Below are positions 6,067-7,576 of a DNA stretch of 7,576 nt, in pieces; within the stretch, counting starts at the first letter, position 1; each line of letters starts with the position of its first letter. The notes under the pieces were generated by a model that had not been told where the DNA came from, did not search any database, and was given only the letters and a program-made list of their open reading frames with translations. This stretch comes from Patescibacteria group bacterium (GTDB lineage: Bacteria > Patescibacteriota > Minisyncoccia > Phycocordibacterales > SBAW01): positions 1 to 7,576 of the forward strand of contig JAGWIT010000044.1 of the NCBI GenBank assembly GCA_028866155.1, in the 5' to 3' direction. Both the position numbers and the translations under genes were made by a program.

Positions 6067-6084
6067 CAGTTCCGCCACATGCCC
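6067..6084 (-). pseudogene. tRNA-Leu 5' fragment (duplicate of tRNA positions 1-18)
   Basis: This matches the first 18 nt of the adjacent tRNA-Leu (6022-6039) at 17 of 18 positions, with one G-to-A change in the acceptor strand, at an offset of 45 bp. Similarity stops at the D loop. It lies between the NUDIX stop codon and the tRNA gene. It reads as a relic of a tandem duplication, a recombination event, or an old tRNA-targeted insertion. Confidence 0.7.
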
Positions 6085-6096
6085 GTGGCTATTAGA

Positions 6097-6528
6097 TTAC
6101 CGCAAAATATCTTTCAGCGCCTCTTGGTAGCCCGAGTAGATAATGGGCAGGGTAAAAAACTCGCCTCTGTCGCGCCATTCTATCTTCCCTATCTCGCCCG
6201 CCTCAGACCGCAGTGGCGCTCTGGGATCTTTGAGATACGCGCGGTAAATAACAAAAAAGAGCTTAAAGTCATCTCTCACTCGGTTGACCCCCGTTGCCAT
6301 AATGCCGTCAATTTCAACCGGGGCGCCTATTTCTTCTTCAACTTCCCGCTTCACTCCTTCAAGCGCGCTCTCAAAGTCATGCAACCGCCCGCCCGGCAGG
6401 TCCCACTTATTGGCCGCCACGTGGTCGTCGTTGGGATACTGCACGAGTAAAATCTTGCCATCCTTTTCGATGAGTGCCTTTTGGGTAATCTGCCCCACAA
6501 AGTGTTTGTGATGATCGTCGAGTGCCAT
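6097..6528 (-). CDS. NUDIX hydrolase
   Basis: The 143-residue protein carries a complete Nudix box, G47x5E53x7R61E62VxE65E66xG68A, the Mg-binding loop-helix-loop that cleaves nucleoside diphosphates linked to another group. The preceding strands QKALIEKDGKILLVQYP (16-32) and WDLPGG (42-47) are typical of MutT-like members. Substrate cannot be assigned: it could be an oxidised dNTP, an ADP-sugar or another nucleotide. The only in-frame ATG near the N-terminus is at 6528, separated from the tRNA-Ile discriminator base by just 3 nt. No Shine-Dalgarno is possible except within the tRNA itself. The gene must be co-transcribed with tRNA-Ile, and tRNA 3' processing would free a nearly leaderless mRNA. 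Confidence 0.94.
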   Translation of the reverse strand: MALDDHHKHFVGQITQKALIEKDGKILLVQYPNDDHVAANKWDLPGGRLHDFESALEGVKREVEEEIGAPVEIDGIMATGVNRVRDDFKLFFVIYRAYLKDPRAPLRSEAGEIGKIEWRDRGEFFTLPIIYSGYQEALKDILR

Positions 6529-6531
6529 TAG

Positions 6532-6604
6532 TGCGGGCGCTAGGGATCGAACCTAGGACCTTTCGAGTATCAGTCGAATGCTCTACCAACTGAGCTACGC
6601 CCGC
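6532..6604 (-). tRNA. tRNA-Ile (anticodon GAT)
   Basis: The 73-nt minus-strand gene has acceptor GCGGGCG/CGCCCGC with discriminator A, D arm GCTC-AGTTGGTA-GAGC, anticodon arm TTCGA-CTGATAC-TCGAA with anticodon GAT, variable loop AGGTC and T arm CTAGG-TTCGATC-CCTAG. All four stems pair perfectly. CCA is not encoded: the trailer CTA runs directly into the NUDIX ATG. It is usually found in rRNA operons, but no rRNA lies in this window. Confidence 0.98.
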
Positions 6605-6613
6605 AGTTTCGAA

Positions 6614-6622
6614 ACTATATCA
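6614..6622 (-). promoter_or_regulatory. Extended -10 promoter for the tRNA-Ile / NUDIX / tRNA-Leu unit
   Basis: TGA-TATAGT on the minus strand combines an extended TGn with a -10 differing at one position from TATAAT. It ends 9 nt before the mature tRNA-Ile 5' end, so a start 6-7 nt downstream leaves a leader of only 2-3 nt. No convincing -35 is seen. Confidence 0.5.
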
Positions 6623-6679
6623 AAGGAAAACCCTCTTTGCCAGCTATCCACACATTTTGTCATTTTGGTCAAAAAACCC

Positions 6680-6707
6680 TTGCACTCTCAGCATGAGGGG
6701 GTATAGT
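6680..6707 (+). promoter_or_regulatory. Putative promoter for the AdoMet decarboxylase gene
   Basis: TTGCAC (6680-6685) and TATAGT (6702-6707) are 16 bp apart, preceded by an A-rich stretch at 6671-6676. The start would be near 6714, leaving a leader of about 53 nt, much longer than at the other genes here. The -35 matches the consensus poorly beyond TTG. The 162-bp gap between tRNA-Ile and this gene otherwise shows only short direct repeats of cattttg (6653-6666). Confidence 0.4.
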
Positions 6708-6719
6708 AGAAAAGTTTTC

Positions 6720-6734
6720 TGAGGCTCTGCCTCA
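6720..6734 (+). promoter_or_regulatory. Small leader hairpin upstream of the AdoMet decarboxylase gene
   Basis: TGAGGC-TCT-GCCTCA forms a 6-bp perfect stem with a 3-nt loop, followed by AATTTTG. It starts about 6 nt into the predicted transcript. It could be a weak attenuator or a 5' stabilising hairpin. It is too small to match a known SAM riboswitch by eye. Confidence 0.4.
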
Positions 6735-6766
6735 ATTTTGTCAATAACTAACCATGTACATCAGAG

Positions 6767-7210
6767 ATGCAAACAATAAGTGCGCTCCGGGACACGATCC
6801 CGAGTAGCGCGGTAATCGGGCTCGATGGCGAAGCGATTCGTCGCGATTATGAGGAGAGCGGGGCATGGGGGCTTTTGAGCTCCATCGACCTGCATGAGTG
6901 CGATGGCGACACCATCCGCGACGCGGAGGCCATTAAGCGTTTTGTGCTTGAGCTGTGCGAGCGCATCGACATGAAGCGCTTTGGCGAGACGGTCGTGGTC
7001 AATTTTGGCGAGGATGAGAAGGTGGCAGGTTATTCGATGACACAGCTCATTGAAACCTCCCTTATTTCGGGGCATTTTGCGAACCTCACTAACGCGACCT
7101 ATCTCGACATCTTCTCCTGCAAGTACTACAATCCCGCCGAGGTGGCCGAATTCGCCAAGGAGTTCTTTGGCGCATCGGACTACACAATGACGTACACCCT
7201 CCGCAAATAA
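6767..7210 (+). CDS. S-adenosylmethionine decarboxylase (pyruvoyl-dependent) family protein
   Basis: The 147-residue proenzyme belongs to the bacterial/archaeal AdoMetDC family, which cleaves itself at a serine to create the pyruvoyl cofactor and decarboxylates SAM for spermidine synthesis. The core runs from WGLLSSIDLHECD (34-46) through GYSMTQLIETSLISGHF (88-104) to ATYLDIFSCKYYNP (110-123). S98 fits the self-cleavage serine, H103 the processing histidine and C118 the catalytic cysteine. The residue before S98 is Thr, where the T. maritima enzyme has Glu. About 33 residues precede the usual start of the domain. Close-looking family members in other uncultured bacteria share this extension (from memory). 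The ATG at 6767 has no good Shine-Dalgarno, and an ATG at 6754 opens an overlapping 17-codon ORF in another frame. No spermidine synthase is nearby. Members of this family have been shown to act on ornithine or arginine instead, so substrate is uncertain and I give no symbol. Confidence 0.9.
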   Translation: MQTISALRDTIPSSAVIGLDGEAIRRDYEESGAWGLLSSIDLHECDGDTIRDAEAIKRFVLELCERIDMKRFGETVVVNFGEDEKVAGYSMTQLIETSLISGHFANLTNATYLDIFSCKYYNPAEVAEFAKEFFGASDYTMTYTLRK

Positions 7211-7225
7211 CTCCCAATAAAATAG

Positions 7226-7266
7226 AAAAAAGTGAAGCCCCGGCAATTTTAGTGTGCCGGGGCTTC
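7226..7266 (-). terminator. Strong hairpin terminator with U-tract on the minus strand
   Basis: A perfect 12-bp stem (7234-7245 with 7255-7266, GAAGCCCCGGCA) has a 9-nt loop. Reading on the minus strand, it is followed after two bases by six U residues (7231-7226). On the plus strand the downstream bases are TGTATTGG, so it would stop the decarboxylase transcript less efficiently. It starts 23 bp after that gene's stop. Its best orientation implies a minus-strand transcript arriving from the right. Confidence 0.8.
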
Positions 7267-7511
7267 TGTATTGGCGGGGCTGATAGCCCCCTAAGGATCA
7301 AATGAGTTCTCCCTCCGCTAACCAGGTTTGAGAAGTTTCAACCGCCATTCATCTTCGACGAGCTTGTGATGCCGGTCATGGCAGTTCATCAGCTTCTCCT
7401 CTTCCTCACTTGCCGCGAGGACAACCCCCGCGAAAAACTCTTTCTAACCTGAACGTATCACAGCTATTATTTTTTGCAACCGGCGAAGTGGAACATTTCC
7501 GGCTGCAGGTA
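7267..7511. other. Intergenic region, about 245 bp, no recognised gene
   Basis: No known protein or RNA family is recognised. Visible structures are a GGGGCT-GAT-AGCCCC hairpin (7276-7290), a GC-rich imperfect hairpin around 7411-7432, and a weak minus-strand promoter-like pair, TTGCAA (7479-7474) with TACGTT (7457-7452). Both strands have one short frame open across about 7305-7450. The minus-strand frame contains the small ORF listed separately. Confidence 0.6.
7318..7389 (-). CDS. Candidate 23-codon small ORF
   Basis: The ORF runs from ATG at 7389 to TAG at 7320-7318. AGGAG (7400-7396) lies 6 nt upstream of the ATG, the best Shine-Dalgarno match in the window. The peptide is hydrophilic and strongly charged: it begins MNCHDRHHKL, has an acidic VEDEWR centre and ends KLLKPG. 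The same frame is open for a further 18 codons upstream, reading FFAGVVLAASEEEEKL, but without a start codon, so it could be the tail of a decayed gene. A strong minus-strand terminator lies downstream. No homologue is recognised. Confidence 0.3.
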   Translation of the reverse strand: MNCHDRHHKLVEDEWRLKLLKPG

Positions 7512-7548
7512 CAGCAAAAAACCGCCCTTTGTGGGCGGTTTTTTGCTG
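7512..7548. terminator. Bidirectional intrinsic terminator
   Basis: A perfect 16-bp stem (7512-7527 with 7533-7548) has a 5-nt loop. Its GC core CCGCCC/GGGCGG is flanked by six A on one side and six T on the other, so both strands present a hairpin with a U-tract. It insulates the region to the left from a neighbour to the right of the window. Confidence 0.93.
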
Positions 7549-7576
7549 AAAATTGAATACGTAATCACGACGCCAA

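Noticed and set aside
6644..6652. DnaA-box-like CTATCCACA in the tRNA-Ile / decarboxylase gap
   Set aside because: It is a single 8-of-9 match with no second box nearby and no AT-rich unwinding element, dnaA or dnaN in view. Chance is the likelier explanation.
6680..6701. TTGCACTC resembling half of a CIRCE (HrcA) operator
   Set aside because: The inverted half-site GAGTGCTAA is absent at 9-bp spacing: the sequence reads GAGGGGGTA. The gene is not a chaperone gene.
7303..7452. Plus-strand open frame containing a hydrophobic stretch (MPVMAVHQLLLFLT)
   Set aside because: It has no ribosome binding site and no clear promoter, and the opposite strand has a better start context. Evidence is insufficient to call it a gene.
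1..7576. CRISPR arrays, insertion sequences, transposases, phage or toxin-antitoxin genes
   Set aside because: No regularly spaced repeats, terminal inverted repeats with target duplications, or such protein families are seen.

Overview
The window looks like a compact chromosomal segment of a bacterium, most likely a Candidate Phyla Radiation lineage such as Parcubacteria/Patescibacteria. That assignment is inference. It rests on shortened versions of conserved enzymes (MurC, RsmI), tRNA genes without an encoded CCA, start codons placed almost directly at promoter -10 boxes, and a VirD4/TraD-like ATPase next to housekeeping genes. No 16S or other marker gene is present to confirm it.

Positions 1-5665 are all on the minus strand. 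In transcription order they hold murD (5665-4325), murC (4320-3100), rsmI (3054-2347), a small two-helix membrane protein (2324-2055), an overlapping exported or membrane-anchored protein of unknown function (2089-923), and the 5' part of a type IV secretion/conjugation-type coupling ATPase (881-1, running off the left edge). murD and murC are 4 bp apart and carry out two successive steps of cytoplasmic peptidoglycan precursor synthesis. The small membrane gene and the ATPase each have a recognisable promoter very close to their ATG.

At 5666-5711 a short divergent promoter region separates murD from a DUF167/YggU gene on the plus strand (5712-5936). This gene converges on a minus-strand unit that reads tRNA-Ile(GAT) (6604-6532), a NUDIX hydrolase starting only 3 nt after the tRNA (6528-6097), and tRNA-Leu(CAG) (6039-5958). 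The tRNA-Leu gene is the most unusual structure in the window. Its acceptor stem continues into the flanks as a perfect 20-bp helix, and a near-perfect copy of its first 18 nt lies 45 bp upstream.

From 6605 onward a bidirectional intergenic region leads into a plus-strand AdoMet decarboxylase homologue (6767-7210) with a short structured leader. After it come a strong hairpin whose U-tract faces minus-strand transcription (7226-7266), about 245 bp without a recognisable gene, and a near-symmetrical bidirectional terminator (7512-7548). A minus-strand 23-codon ORF with a good Shine-Dalgarno sequence sits between these two terminators and may be a small gene or the marker of a small RNA.

No CRISPR array, insertion sequence, transposase, phage gene or defence cassette is visible. 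The items most worth a second look are the tRNA-Leu flanks, the tRNA/NUDIX junction, the near-leaderless promoters, the compact MurC and the small unit at the right end.
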